From NCBI RefSeq assembly GCF_001640025.1, contig NC_031671.1:2294001-2358000 (forward strand): a stretch of DNA of 64,000 nucleotides, read 5' to 3'. A program made the translations under genes and the position numbers. Each line of letters starts with the position of its first letter. The first letter of the stretch is position 1. This document shows positions 30,176 through 40,404 of the stretch, piece by piece. The notes beneath the pieces were generated by a model, which saw only the letters and a program-made list of their open reading frames with translations, was not told where the DNA came from and did not search any database. This DNA is from Sugiyamaella lignohabitans (Eukaryota; Ascomycota; Dipodascomycetes; Dipodascales; Trichomonascaceae).

Positions 30176-30779
30176 ACTTATTATGCTCAACCTTAGTAGC
30201 CATGAAAAAATATAAAACGGTACTCAAGAGAAAAAATCGAGACATGCCGCAGATATGTTAGTGTCTTCTGTGGCGGCGGCGAAATGTTATCATGCATACA
30301 GTATTTCTAACTCAGATGCAGTTAAGGTTCAAAGCGTGAACAGAAAGCTGTAACTGAATAGCATGTTGAAAACAGATAAACCATCAAATAGAACCAATCC
30401 ACGGAGACTTAAAATGACTCACTGAGCATAAGATCAAGATTTGATTAGCAACTGATTCTCTTAACTGGTGCTCATCTAAAATCGACTCGAGCGTAGCGAG
30501 AGGAGCAACGGGGTCTGGGGCAGAGCCCCAGCCGCCTGAGGCAAACAAACGAAAAAGAGAAATTTTAATCACCACAGAAAAAGTCTAACTACGATCAGAG
30601 AATTTATTTACTAGCATAGAAAATTTGGGTCTGCACGAATGTTTTCCCCCTGAGTTTGTCGATCATTTTGCTATAAACTGCGGTTTTTGCGATTAATGCT
30701 AGAGTCATGGATCTCGCTCCGAAGAGAGAAAAGCAGAGAGGACCATCACCGTCTATAAAAATTCACGAAAAGTGTAAAA
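30176..30779. other. Divergent region between the unknown membrane gene and ARO7
   Basis: 604 bp of mostly AT-rich sequence with one solo GC-rich repeat unit at 30483-30542, about 240 bp upstream of the ARO7 ATG. Here the repeat sits between two divergent promoters, not in a 3' flank. No gene seen. Confidence 0.5.
30483..30542 (+). repeat. GC-rich dispersed repeat, solo unit (copy e)
   Basis: A 60-bp unit with CGACTCGAGCGTAGCGAGAG at the left end, core GTCTGGGGCAGAGCCCCAG (a 19-nt dyad), and right end CCGCCTGAGGC. Nearly identical to the right arms of the complete elements. Confidence 0.92.
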
Positions 30780-31630
30780 ATGGATTTCATGAAGCCAGCC
30801 ACTGTCTTGAACCTGGGCAATATCCGTACCAGCTTGGTACGAATGGAGGAGACCATTGTGTTCAATCTGATAGAGAGAGCACAGTTCTTCCGCATGCCCT
30901 CGGTTTACAAGCCAGGTGCGATTGAAATTCCTGGCTTCGATGGCAGTTTCCTAGATTGGCTTTTACTTGAGAGTGAGAAAATTCACTGTAAGTATTGTTT
31001 AGGCAAAAAAGCAAATGATACCAGTCTACAGTTCTAAAATTTCAAGTACTAACCTGAACAGCCAAGGTTCGTAGATACGAAGCTCCAGATGAGAATGCCT
31101 TCTTCCCTGATAAGCTGGAAAAACCCATCCTGCCAGTTTTAGAGTACCCACGAGTGCTGGCCAGCTATAGCAAAGACATTAATGTGAATGATCTGATCAA
31201 AGACTATTACATTCAACAAATGATTCCCATGATCGCGAAGAGCGAGGAGGAGCAGCCAGAGAATGTCGGCAGTTGCACATTGAGCGATATCGAGCTGTTA
31301 CAGGCCATTTCGCGCCGAGTACATTTTGGCAAGTTTGTAGCCGAGACCAAATTTCTCGCCGAAAGGGAAAAATTCACTGAACTGATCAAAGCTCGCGACT
31401 CACAAGGAATCGACGAAGCCATCACCAACAGCGCCGTCGAGCAGCAGATTCTCGACCGTCTGCTGCTGAAAGCCGAAACCTACGGCACAGATCCCACTCT
31501 CCGCTACAGCCAAAAGGCCCAAGGCAACATTGAGCCCGAGGCAGTCGTCAAAATCTACAAAGAATGCATCATTCCCCTGACCAAGAAGGTCGAAGTCGAC
31601 TACCTTCTTCGCCGTCTCGAGGAGAACTAA
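30780..31630 (+). CDS. ARO7: Chorismate mutase, two exons
   Basis: Converts chorismate to prephenate, the branch point to Phe and Tyr. Exons 30780-30987 and 31062-31630, 258 aa (S. cerevisiae Aro7 256). The intron (30988-31061, 74 nt) is GTAAGT...TACTAACCTGAACAG, and the splice gives SEKIHSKVRRYEAPDE, matching the AroQ family. Active-site and allosteric features are intact: NIRTSLVRMEETIVFNLIER at the start, SRRVHFGKFVAE, and the C-terminal IIPLTKKVEVDYLLRRLEE that carries part of the active site and the Thr of the Tyr/Trp allosteric switch. The start at 30780 lies downstream of another in-frame-less ATG (30707), rejected as it gives no homology. A GC-rich inverted pair follows 46 bp after the stop. 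Confidence 0.97.
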
Positions 31631-31676
31631 CGATAATATAATGACATCATTGCCTACCTACTTTTGTCGAGGGTGT

Positions 31677-31838
31677 GCCTCCGGCGGCTGGGGCTGCGCC
31701 CCAGACCCCCCGGCTCCTCTCGCTTCGCTCGAGTCGGGCGTTGAGTCCCCCTCTCGAACATGTCATTCCCCCCGAGCCCGACTCGAGCGTAGCGAGAGGA
31801 GCCGGTGGGTCTGGGGCGCAGCCCCAGCCGCCGGAGGC
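31677..31838. repeat. GC-rich dispersed repeat, two units head to head (copy f)
   Basis: Left unit 31677-31736 in reverse orientation (GCCTCCGGCGG to CTCGAGTCG) and right unit 31779-31838 forward (CGACTCGAGCG to CCGCCGGAGGC), with a 42-bp spacer. Unlike copies b, h and k, the left arm is a full mirror of the right arm and lacks the CTCCTGCTTCGCAGGAG hairpin. It fills the gap between the convergent ARO7 and YMC1 genes. Confidence 0.92.
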
Positions 31839-31864
31839 AGCGTGTCACGTATGCAATTCGTCTA

Positions 31865-33016
31865 TTAACCGAGATATCTGATGGTGAGCTCGAAGGTGTA
31901 GAATGTACAGGCGTTGACAGGAGCAGCTCTGAGCATGGTTGGCAGGAAACCTCTGAAGAAGCCCTTGACACCATTGGTTTTGAGGATCTGGCGAGCACAG
32001 TCCAGAGAACTTTTGAATTGTCTTTCGGATTTGTTGAGCTTGTCGGTCTGCAGTTTTGACTTGATCACGTCAATGGGGTACGCGGTGATCCACATGGCGT
32101 AGCCGGCCATGGCTCCGTACGAGCACAGTCTCCAGCCAGGGATGTCTTTTCTGGCAATGTTGTTCTTACGGATGTCTCTGTCGACTAATGCCTCGAAAGT
32201 TAGGAAATAGGCACCCATACCGTGTCCTTCACGCACCAAAGTGGGCACAATACCCCGGAATAGACCACTGGTTCCAGACGCAGCAGTGATTTTTCTGATA
32301 CAGTCAATAGGGCCCTTATACAGAGCAGGACCGGCACCCTGGGTTTGAAGTCTGATACGGATATGTTCAATGGGACATGCTAAGAAACCGTTTGCCAGAC
32401 CAGCAGCAGCACCTGCTACATAAAACTGGTTATGAGTCAAACCAGGATCCTTCCAGCCCTTACGCTCGTTACTGGCAGTTAGCGTTCTCTTCATAAACTC
32501 ATTAACACCAAATTGAATTGACACACAAGCACCCACTCCTATCAATGGGGTCAGTGTTCCTTTATAGAAACCAGAGAATCCCTCTGCCTTGATAAGCTTT
32601 TTCACCACATCCAAAGTACCATTGTATGTTCCCTCGGGAGCACTTTGTAGACGCACTTTAGTAGTGTCGAACGGTTGACCACTGAGTACCTGAGCTGATG
32701 TTGTTAGTTGATCTGTTTACTTCAGTATAATATTATGCCAATAGCTCTATCTGGACAGTGTATATGGCCATTACGCCATTACGCCATTTCATTCAGTCCT
32801 AACATTCACTACAACCACAATCTAATGGTATCTGATAACAAACCTGAACAAATCACGAATCATTGTTCTAACAACAAAAAAAAAGCCAAGCAACAAACAA
32901 AAAAACAAAAAAAACTTACCAATACCACCACAAGTACCAGCAAAGACATCTTTGGCAACACGCTCATACCCACTATTGGGATCAGCCTCGACCAAATGGG
33001 CGTCAATATCAGCCAT
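31865..33016 (-). CDS. YMC1: Mitochondrial carrier, YMC1/YMC2 type, two exons
   Basis: Inner-membrane solute carrier of the SLC25 family. Exons 33016-32920 and 32694-31865, 308 aa (Ymc1 is 307). The intron (32695-32919, 225 nt) is GTAAGT...CAACTAACAACATCAG. Of several possible CAG acceptors, only this one restores CGGIAQVLSGQPFDTTKVRLQ. Three repeats with signatures QPFDTTKVRLQ, CPIEHIRIRLQ and YPIDVIKSKLQ. The N-terminus NSGYERVAKDVFAGTCGG is typical of Ymc1/Ymc2, which transport amino-acid-linked substrates (glycine/glutamate proposed in yeast). Which paralogue is represented cannot be told; the lineage may have only one. Confidence 0.92.
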
Positions 33017-34509
33017 TGTCGTGAAATCTAGATTGATCTATATACACAAATTATCAAAAAAAGGGGTAAAACCAGCTACCCAATAAATCTTTTCAAATTA
33101 GACTCCAAACAAAAAGAAACAGAACAACTGCTTCCACTCAGAGATATATAACAATATATATATTCCAAGCTCCCAATGTACAGATAGACGATGTTTTTCA
33201 CCCGGGTCGTGCGATTCAGTCACAGGGGTCCAAGCTACCTAACAAATCGAGCAAGCGCTGGCGCGCATCCACTCAGTGAATTGGTGCGATAAGCGCTTAC
33301 CGCTAGATTTGGCAAGTTTCTCCCGATATCCCCTGATCGAACTGGGTATGGTATCTACCCCAGACCCAGCCCGGGGCTACTGAACTCCCAACTGCAACTC
33401 CAGCCGGAAATGGCCATCAGGGCCGGGACCAGCCCGAAGGACCAAATATGCCCGACCCTGATTGCTGCCTCAGTTACGTCACTTCTGAATCCCAGTCTTA
33501 CTCCGACCCCATCTTCAAACCCGATATTCCCATCTTTCACTTCAAATCTCCCTTAATAATGTAAAAGGATGGCTGTGTCCCTTCCTCAAACGCAGCGAGA
33601 AGAGCTACCAGGGCCTGGGGCGGAGCCTCAGCCGCCGAAGGCAAGACAGACCCCAGCAGTCGGTCAGTCAGGTGCTGCAGCAGCTGCAAAGGTATCTCCG
33701 ACTGCATTCGCCTGTACTGGCCCTGCTGCCGCTGCCAGCCTATATCTCATTATCTACGTACTTTTTGTACTTAAACTTGACCTGCCTAAAGTTAGCATAT
33801 TTATTTTCGCCTTTCAACCCAACCAAACGTTAAACAGTATATTGGATTTATACTTTGTCCTCGGTACAGGATAGCTTGGATTAAGTTATTTACCGGATAT
33901 TTGTTATTGTCTTTTTGCGATAATAACTTCGTAACAGCAGGGAGCCGCAAGTTTGTTATTGCGATTTAGCAGGACAAAAGGAAACAGAACCCCGACCTGT
34001 CTCAGTTTATACACTTGGGTATTCTGGATAGTCACACTTGAGAACTTTATTGTATTTTTATATTTTTTATCAGCAGCGCCTTTTAACAATATTTCCAGGG
34101 CAACCATTAAAAGTAAACCACGAGGGATCCTTTCAGTGAACCTTTCAACGCGCACAGATATTTGACTTGTCCTTCCAGTAGAATCCGGAGTACCTGAGGA
34201 GCCAAGTCAACAGAGTTTGTCAAATAAGAACAGATACAAAAGATAAGAACCGATAACAAATCAGTAGAACTGAAGAACACCTGTTTGTCTATATTGCTTG
34301 TGTGATTTGAGTTGGTTCGATTACCCGATCAAACAGAGTATTTGGATCGTAGAAGTTGTATAGTGTACAATCTCTATTCTGACAAGGCAAGCTAAAGCGA
34401 CAATAGATAATCCACGAGATTGGAATCCAAAACATAATCAGTTTGAACCAAGAAGTCGATAGACAAGAGACGAACATAAGATCTCATACAGAGCACTTCA
34501 ACATATACA
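33017..34509. other. Long divergent intergenic region YMC1 / GID4
   Basis: About 1.5 kb. It contains a decayed GC-rich repeat unit (33585-33642), GC patches near 33190-33300 (CACCCGGGTCGTGCG), and a long AT-rich stretch with small open frames of no distinct character. The last 300 bp before 34510 are A-rich and probably the GID4 promoter and leader. No RNA gene was recognised. Confidence 0.5.
33585..33642 (+). repeat. GC-rich dispersed repeat, degenerate unit (copy g)
   Basis: A decayed unit: AACGCAGCGAGAAGAGC, core GCCTGGGGCGGAGCCTCAG and end CCGCCGAAGGC. Substitutions in both the dyad and the end suggest an old copy. Confidence 0.75.
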
Positions 34510-35514
34510 ATGCCTACACCAGCTGAGCAACAGAGTGAAGCTCGGCCAGAAATTGTGCCAGACACAGTGGCCGATGATAAATTGAACCCCAGACAGCCTG
34601 ACGACGACGAAGATAATATGGCTGTAGATGAGGAAAGCACGCGACCAGGTGGTCTTGATAAATCATCTAACGGCTGGTCCAAGAAGAGTTCAGACCCGTC
34701 TTCTATGAAACTGAGCAAATTAGGCAGAAGATTAAGAACAAACGCATCAAACCCATCGGGCACTACTGATACAACCGATGAAATGGATGATGATAACGAT
34801 AATGACAATGCGAACGATTTAGACAATGAGGCGGGCTCAGGATCCCTGGTTCGTCAAAAGAAGAGAGCCACTAAGAACAAACACGTTTCCTCCATCACCA
34901 ACATAGACATATACCAGCACCAGTTTTTCACCCAGCGCGACACCGCGACTACTACATCGTCCTTTTTAAGACCAGGAGCACAATTTTCCGGTTCACAGCA
35001 GTCGGGCCGATTCATATACGAAGTGAACGTAGAGCTAAAGCGAGTCGATATGGAAAATGCATTTATCTGCGGATACCTCCGGATAGAAGGGCTGACTGAA
35101 GAGCATCCATGTTTGATTACATATTTCGAAGGCGAAATGATCAGTGAAAAGCATTCATTCTACACCAAGCGAGAGGACTGGGGTGCTGACGACAAGGCGG
35201 ATATCGCCCACTGGGCGCGCTTCACGCCCTGGAGGACCATCTCGAAAGAAGCCAAGGACCCTAAATACGTCCACAAGAACTATGCCGAGAAATCGCACAT
35301 TTACATGAGATGGAAAGAGTGTTTCCTGGTTCCGGACCACCGCATCATCGACATCCAAGGAGCCTCGTACGCCGGCTTCTACTATATCTGCTTCGACCAG
35401 TCGAACGGCTCGTTCAACGGGTTCTACTTCCACCGACGGTCCGAGCGATACCAGCAGCTGGATCTCGCATACTGCCAGAACTCCGGCCAGTACCCGCGAT
35501 ACGAATTCCGCTAA
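34510..35514 (+). CDS. GID4: GID/CTLH E3 ligase substrate receptor Gid4 (Vid24)
   Basis: Recognises N-terminal proline degrons on gluconeogenic enzymes (Fbp1, Mdh2, Icl1 in yeast) and delivers them to the GID ubiquitin ligase on return to glucose. 334 aa. The first ~115 residues are disordered and acidic with a KKRATKNK basic patch. The Gid4 beta-barrel follows (about 130-334): VNVELKRVDMENAFICGYLRIEGLTEEHP, TYFEGEMI, HWARF, IYMRWKECFLVPDH, GASYAGFYYICFD and FNGFYFHRRSERYQQLDL. The last motif, with its conserved SERYQQL, is diagnostic. Intronless. Convergent with DLD1, with a complete GC-rich element between the stops. Confidence 0.96.
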   Translation: MPTPAEQQSEARPEIVPDTVADDKLNPRQPDDDEDNMAVDEESTRPGGLDKSSNGWSKKSSDPSSMKLSKLGRRLRTNASNPSGTTDTTDEMDDDNDNDNANDLDNEAGSGSLVRQKKRATKNKHVSSITNIDIYQHQFFTQRDTATTTSSFLRPGAQFSGSQQSGRFIYEVNVELKRVDMENAFICGYLRIEGLTEEHPCLITYFEGEMISEKHSFYTKREDWGADDKADIAHWARFTPWRTISKEAKDPKYVHKNYAEKSHIYMRWKECFLVPDHRIIDIQGASYAGFYYICFDQSNGSFNGFYFHRRSERYQQLDLAYCQNSGQYPRYEFR

Positions 35515-35639
35515 GACCACCTCTCCTGTTACATCTGCATCTCACTTTTCATGATGGCGAATATCGCTGTTTTTATGTAAATGACCACATTGACGACCCG
35601 GGCGCTTTTAAATATATCATGTTTTTACACACGTCCGCT

Positions 35640-35777
35640 GCCTCCGGCGGCTGGGGCTCCGCCCCAGACCCTGGTTGCTCCTGCTTCGCAGGAGATGGCC
35701 GGGACCGTCGACAGAACGACTCGAGCGGAGCGAGAGGAGCAACCAGGGTCTGGGGCGGAGCCCCAGCCGCCGGAGGC
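35640..35777. repeat. GC-rich dispersed repeat, complete inverted element (copy h)
   Basis: A 138-bp element. Left arm 35640-35694 (GCCTCCGGCGG to CTCCTGCTTCGCAGGAG), 22-bp core 35695-35716, right arm 35717-35777. The outer 43 bp of the arms are perfect inverted repeats, the longest in the window. It occupies nearly all of the space between the convergent GID4 and DLD1 stops. Confidence 0.93.
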
Positions 35778-35807
35778 AGCGTGGCAGAGCAGAGAATGTA
35801 GTTTAGA

Positions 35808-37589
35808 TTAGCTTTCTTCGAGGATGTTTCCTTGGAGAGACTCTTTAGTAAAAATCTTTCCTGGATTGAGCAGCTCGAAGGGATCGAGTGCGAGCTTGAT
35901 AGTTCTCATGAGCTGCACTGGTTCAGGGCCCAGTTCCAGAACGAGGGACTTGACTTTGCCGGCACCGACGCCATGCTCTCCCGTACAGGTACCTTCGAGC
36001 TCAAGACCCTTGCGGACGAGGTTGTCGGCAATTTTTTTGACTTTGTCGTAGTCTTTGGCTTCGTAGGCTATGGTAGCGTGGAAGTTGCCGTCTCCAACAT
36101 GGCCCAAACAGGCGCCAAAAATGCCAGAGGCCGCAAGGTCATCGTCCGTGTTCTTGACAAGGTCAGCCAATTTGGACATGGGAACAGCGACATCGGTAGT
36201 ATAAGCTTTGCTATTTGGTGGTCCTAAAGCGAGGATGGACCAGAACGCTTCCTTACGAGCAGACCACAATTGGTGCTGCTCTTCTTTATCAGAAGCAAAC
36301 TCAAAACTGTGACCAGAATTGCGTTTGGTGATCACATTGGACTGCTGAATCTGCTCTTTAATATAAGCTTGAGTTCCGGCAAATTTGAACATAAGAGTTG
36401 GCTTCTCTTCCCACTTTCGAGACGTGTATCCAGCTTTATTTACACAGGCCATTTGGAGTCCGTCCATAAACTCGACACATTGAACAGGAATACCAGCACG
36501 GACTATTTCACAGGCAGCTTCAGTTGCATCACGGACTGTGGGGAAAGTAGCTACTGCTACACTGGTGTTTTCTGGCACAGTGTGCAGTTTTAAGGTAGCT
36601 TCGGTAATCAAACCTAGAGTACCTTCAGATCCACAGAACAAGTGATTTAGATTGTATCCAGCAGACGACTTTCTAGGACGACGCTTGGTTTTAATTATTG
36701 TACCGTCAGCTAAAACGACAGTGAGATTGACAACATGATCGCGCATAGGCCCATATTTAACACAGTTTGTTCCTGAACAAGAGGTTGCAATCATACCTCC
36801 GATCTTGGCAGTTGGACCAGGATCCACTGCAAAAAACAAATTATGACCCAACTTTTCTAAATGTTCATTCAGGGCCATCCATCCAACTGCAGGTTGTACC
36901 GTGACATCCATATCTTCTGGACGAATGGACAGGATCTTGTTCATATTCATAAAATCAATGCAAACTCCACCGAACGAAGCACTGAAATGTCCCTCTAAAC
37001 TCGAGCCACCAGAAAATCCGATCATTGGCAACTTGTATTTATGACAGATTTTTGCGATTTCAGACACTTCTTCAGTGCTTTTAGGATATACTATAGCAAT
37101 CGGGTTTGTATCGATGTTATAGGTCGACCAGTCAGAATAGCCATGTGCTTTCAGATCTTCTTGATCGGTAGACACGCCATCCTTTCCAACAATAGCCTCG
37201 AGTTGAGGAAGGGCTTCGAGAAATTCTGCTTTACCACCATATTTAGCATCTTCCCAATTCTTCTCAATTGAAGCACCTCTCTTTTCAGTCTGATAGACGG
37301 TTTTAGCTGTCAAAAATGAAACTGTGCCTGCAATTGCAGTCACTCCTAAATAAGCCCAAACATTCGAGTTACCACCGGTCTTGCTATTGTTCTCACCACT
37401 ACCACTACCACTGGAGTTGATATTTGAGCCATTGTCAGCGGCAGAATTGGAAGCGGAGCTGGACCGGGGACTTGGTTCACCTCCGTTAACCTGCTGGTGA
37501 AGAACAGGGAATCTAGAAAACGATCTGGTAGAACCCGACAATTGCCTTCCAGAAGATCTGAGAGCAATTCTTAAATTGACCCCTCTCAT
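35808..37589 (-). CDS. DLD1: D-lactate dehydrogenase (cytochrome c), mitochondrial
   Basis: FAD flavoprotein oxidising D-lactate to pyruvate and passing electrons to cytochrome c in the intermembrane space. 593 aa from ATG 37589; the frame runs to 37613 but that codon is TTG, and the ATG yields MRGVNLRIALRSSGRQ, a basic presequence. A Ser/Asn/Gly linker and one membrane segment (VWAYLGVTAIAGTVSFLTA) follow, fitting a bipartite targeting signal. FAD domain (VAO/PCMH fold): PMIGFSGGSSLEGHF, FFAVDPGPTAKIGGMIATSCSG and GYNLNHLFCGSEGTLGLITEA. Catalytic cap: CLGHVGDGNFHATI and GTCTGEHGVGAGK. Length agrees with yeast Dld1 (587). A TCACGTGA palindrome is 74 bp upstream of the ATG. Confidence 0.95.
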   Translation of the reverse strand: MRGVNLRIALRSSGRQLSGSTRSFSRFPVLHQQVNGGEPSPRSSSASNSAADNGSNINSSGSGSGENNSKTGGNSNVWAYLGVTAIAGTVSFLTAKTVYQTEKRGASIEKNWEDAKYGGKAEFLEALPQLEAIVGKDGVSTDQEDLKAHGYSDWSTYNIDTNPIAIVYPKSTEEVSEIAKICHKYKLPMIGFSGGSSLEGHFSASFGGVCIDFMNMNKILSIRPEDMDVTVQPAVGWMALNEHLEKLGHNLFFAVDPGPTAKIGGMIATSCSGTNCVKYGPMRDHVVNLTVVLADGTIIKTKRRPRKSSAGYNLNHLFCGSEGTLGLITEATLKLHTVPENTSVAVATFPTVRDATEAACEIVRAGIPVQCVEFMDGLQMACVNKAGYTSRKWEEKPTLMFKFAGTQAYIKEQIQQSNVITKRNSGHSFEFASDKEEQHQLWSARKEAFWSILALGPPNSKAYTTDVAVPMSKLADLVKNTDDDLAASGIFGACLGHVGDGNFHATIAYEAKDYDKVKKIADNLVRKGLELEGTCTGEHGVGAGKVKSLVLELGPEPVQLMRTIKLALDPFELLNPGKIFTKESLQGNILEES

Positions 37590-37662
37590 TTTAAACTCTG
37601 ACAAAGATGACAAAACTTGAAATCAACTGGATTAGCTCCCAGTAAATACCCGACCATCTTTG

Positions 37663-37670
37663 TCACGTGA
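37663..37670. promoter_or_regulatory. TCACGTGA palindrome upstream of DLD1
   Basis: A perfect 8-bp palindrome containing the bHLH core CACGTG (bound in yeasts by Cbf1-type factors), 74 bp before the DLD1 ATG. An identical octamer precedes TOP3 at 43816. Binding is inferred from the core only. Confidence 0.4.
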
Positions 37671-38002
37671 GAGTAACCAATATCGGCCCTGCAGCGAGAT
37701 GCCTAATCTGGCATGATAAGGCCGACGGGCCTAGTCGGCTATTTGGGAAACCGACGAGAAATCTACGAGTTGATTTTTCCAATCAAACGTAATCCAGAAA
37801 TTGCCATGCCAACTCCCAATCTTTATATAATCCGGCAACTGCATCTTGCAACTTGAAACGGAATTTGTTCGATTTCTGTGCATGACCATCTGGATTGAAC
37901 CCGCTGGCGCTACCTGCATCAGATACGACAGGAACGAGATAAGCGACAGCTGTGCAGGTGGCCGATAGACACCTGGAGCGACCTATTCTCCATGCCAGGC
38001 CT

Positions 38003-38225
38003 GCCTCCGGCGGCGGGGGCTTCGCCCCAGACCCCACTGCTGCTCTCGCTTCACTCGAGTCGGGCGAGGGGGGCCAGTGCAGAATTTAGCGAGTCTAGAG
38101 CCGGGCATTCCAGCTTAGCCAGCGGTACCGAGAGAAAAAAAATAAATGGGAAGGGATCCCACACCCGACTCGAGCGAAGCGAGACGAGCAGTGGAGTCTG
38201 GGGCGAAGTTCCAGTCGCCGGAGGG
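38003..38225. repeat. GC-rich dispersed repeat, two units head to head with long spacer (copy i)
   Basis: Left unit 38003-38062 (GCCTCCGGCGGCGGGGG to CTCGAGTCG, reverse) and right unit 38166-38225 (CGACTCGAGCGAAGCGAGAC to CGCCGGAGGGC, forward), separated by 103 bp. Both units have several substitutions. The arrangement resembles copy f with a longer spacer. Confidence 0.87.
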
Positions 38226-38475
38226 CAGGTCTGGCCCAGCAACATGTCAAGGGGTCCCTGCATGAGATCTGACAGATGATCGGCGATGCGAAACGACGAA
38301 CCCGACAGCTCGTGTACAGATAAGATCAGACCACTGAGTTAGTATGCAGATCGAATCAACACTGAAATATAAATAGCAAAATGTTTTCAAGATTTTATGA
38401 GCAGCGAGAAACGTCTTTTAAGAACCGAGAAGACCGGATATAAAGCTACAGAGGAACAAGAGAGATTTCTGAATA

Positions 38476-39389
38476 ATGGAGTATGTACATTTTATTTATA
38501 GTAGTAGAGTCGACAGTGGTACTAACATGAAAACAGGACTAGTAATATCACTCTCACTCAGTTGGATACACTCCCTTCTTTCCAAAGTTTGAACTACTTT
38601 GAAAGGGCATGGGCTCGCTACTTCAGCTCGTTTGATAGCCCGCTAATTGCTACGGGACTATTACTCTTAATATCGCATGAGCTGGTATACTTTGGACGCT
38701 CCATACCGTGGGCCATTATTGATATGATCCCATACTTCCGCAAATATAAAATCCAAGACACTAAAATACCAACTACCAAGGAATACTGGGAGTGTCTGAA
38801 ATCAGTTCTACTATCTCACTTGTTTGTAGAAGCCATTCCTATTTTTGGATTTTATCCAGTTTGCGAGTATTTCAACATCAGCATTGGAGTGCCATTTCCT
38901 AGCTGGAAGGACTGGGCCATTCAGACAGCGACTTTTTTTGTTTTAGAAGACACTTGGCATTACTGGGGACATCGTCTTTTACACACTAAGTATCTGTATA
39001 AGAGAATCCACAAACAGCATCACAAGTATGCCGCTCCATTTGGCTTAACGGCTGAGTATGCACATCCAGTTGAAGTAGCTTTTACTGGAACTGGTACAGT
39101 AGGCAGTCCACTACTATGGGCATATGTTTTTGGAAATTTACACTTAATTACTGTTCTTACATGGATTGTACTTCGCTTATTTCAAGCAATTGATTCCCAT
39201 TCTGGATATGAGTTCCCTTGGTCCCTGGATCATTTCTTACCAGTGTGGTCTGGTGCCGACCACCATGATGACCACCATCGCTATTTCACTGGCAACTACG
39301 CATCATCGTTTAGATGGTGGGATTATTTCTTGGGAACAGAGACAAACTCCACTGTTAAAAAGAGACTTGAATCTAAGAAGAAGAAATAA
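38476..39389 (+). CDS. ERG25: C-4 methylsterol oxidase, two exons with a 5-nt first coding exon
   Basis: Diiron ER oxygenase removing C-4 methyl groups in ergosterol synthesis. Exons 38476-38480 (only ATGGA) and 38537-39389, 285 aa. The intron (38481-38536, 56 nt) is GTATGT...TACTAACATGAAAACAG. The downstream frame has no ATG near its start (a TTG at 38562), while the splice gives METSNITLTQLDTLPSFQ. Histidine boxes: HRLLH (147-151), HKQHH (160-164) and HHDDHH (244-249). Hydrophobic segments at about 35-55, 95-110 and 190-215. The C-terminus ESKKKK is a dilysine-type ER-retrieval tail. Slightly shorter than S. cerevisiae Erg25 (309), mainly in the N-terminus. Confidence 0.95.
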
Positions 39390-40115
39390 TCTCATTGCAG
39401 TATTATAATTTATATACATATATATATTGTCTATGTAACAGACCTAAGTAATAAAGTTATAATTTAAAAAAATTGAAGTTGATGATCAATTTTTTTGCTA
39501 AGTATTTCTGCCAAATATTTTGCCTGTGAATTAACATCGTGGATATATTATCTAATCTGAAACTATGTCAACGTATTCTGTACATGACGTACAGATCAAC
39601 ACAATGCCGCTGCAGATACAGTTAGGATAACAATTAGCTACTCTGTATCTTGCATGTAAACGCATCAACCGCCCAACCCCTATGAAGAAACAAGAAGAAC
39701 AAAGTCGCGCGTTTAGCTTAATTGGCAAAGCGACTATCTTAATAACTACTACTGCCCAAATAATATCTGACTAGCTGAGCTTCACAGATGTCAAAACGAC
39801 GCTCGGCTATGCCACAAGTCACCTCACGAGAAGCTTGGGACACCTGAGATTCCAGGGGGTACTAGTACTAAGGCCTTAATATATCATGAAAATATAAGTA
39901 AACCTAATTGCGATATATATGGTCATTATCAGTTATTTCTTTATATCTGATGACTTTTAATTTACTAGATTCTACAAGCCTGACAGCTGCGGCTGGCCCT
40001 AATTAAGCTATGCACGAAGAAGCACCTCTTTAGAAACTAAATAATATCGATATTAATCCACACTACAGATCTGAAATATCTGCATACAATGGGGTTAGAA
40101 ATTAACCTTCATCCC

Positions 40116-40174
40116 ACTCTGGCGAACCGCGAGGGACCACGGGGTCTGGGGCAAAGCCGCAGACCGCCGGAGGC
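40116..40174 (+). repeat. GC-rich dispersed repeat, degenerate unit (copy j)
   Basis: A truncated and diverged unit: GAACCGCGAGGGACCACGG, then GTCTGGGGCAAAGCCGCAG and CGCCGGAGGC. The left CTCGAG dyad is lost. Confidence 0.75.
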
Positions 40175-40278
40175 TTCTTATGTATCTAACTAGCTCAGAT
40201 CTATTTAACAACTCAATTCACGTTCCTCGCCATTCCTCAGAAATTAATGACCCACCAATATACTGATTCTGAAAACTG

Positions 40279-40394
<116 letters not shown>

Positions 40395-40404
40395 CCAACA
40401 CTCT

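Larger units (their letters stand above)
37590..38475. other. Divergent intergenic region DLD1 / ERG25
   Basis: 886 bp. It contains a CACGTG-type palindrome near DLD1 (37663-37670) and two GC-rich repeat units facing each other (38003-38062 and 38166-38225). The remainder is AT-rich. Open frames crossing the repeats are not credible genes. Confidence 0.55.

Noticed and set aside
33569..33874. 101-codon plus-strand frame between YMC1 and GID4
   Set aside because: Its first third is a decayed GC-rich repeat unit and the rest is low-complexity Ala or hydrophobic sequence.
39705..39780. tRNA-like A box (TTAGCTTAATTGGCAAAGC)
   Set aside because: The D-arm word resembles a tRNA, but no anticodon stem, T-arm or B box with GTTCGA follows and the acceptor ends do not pair.
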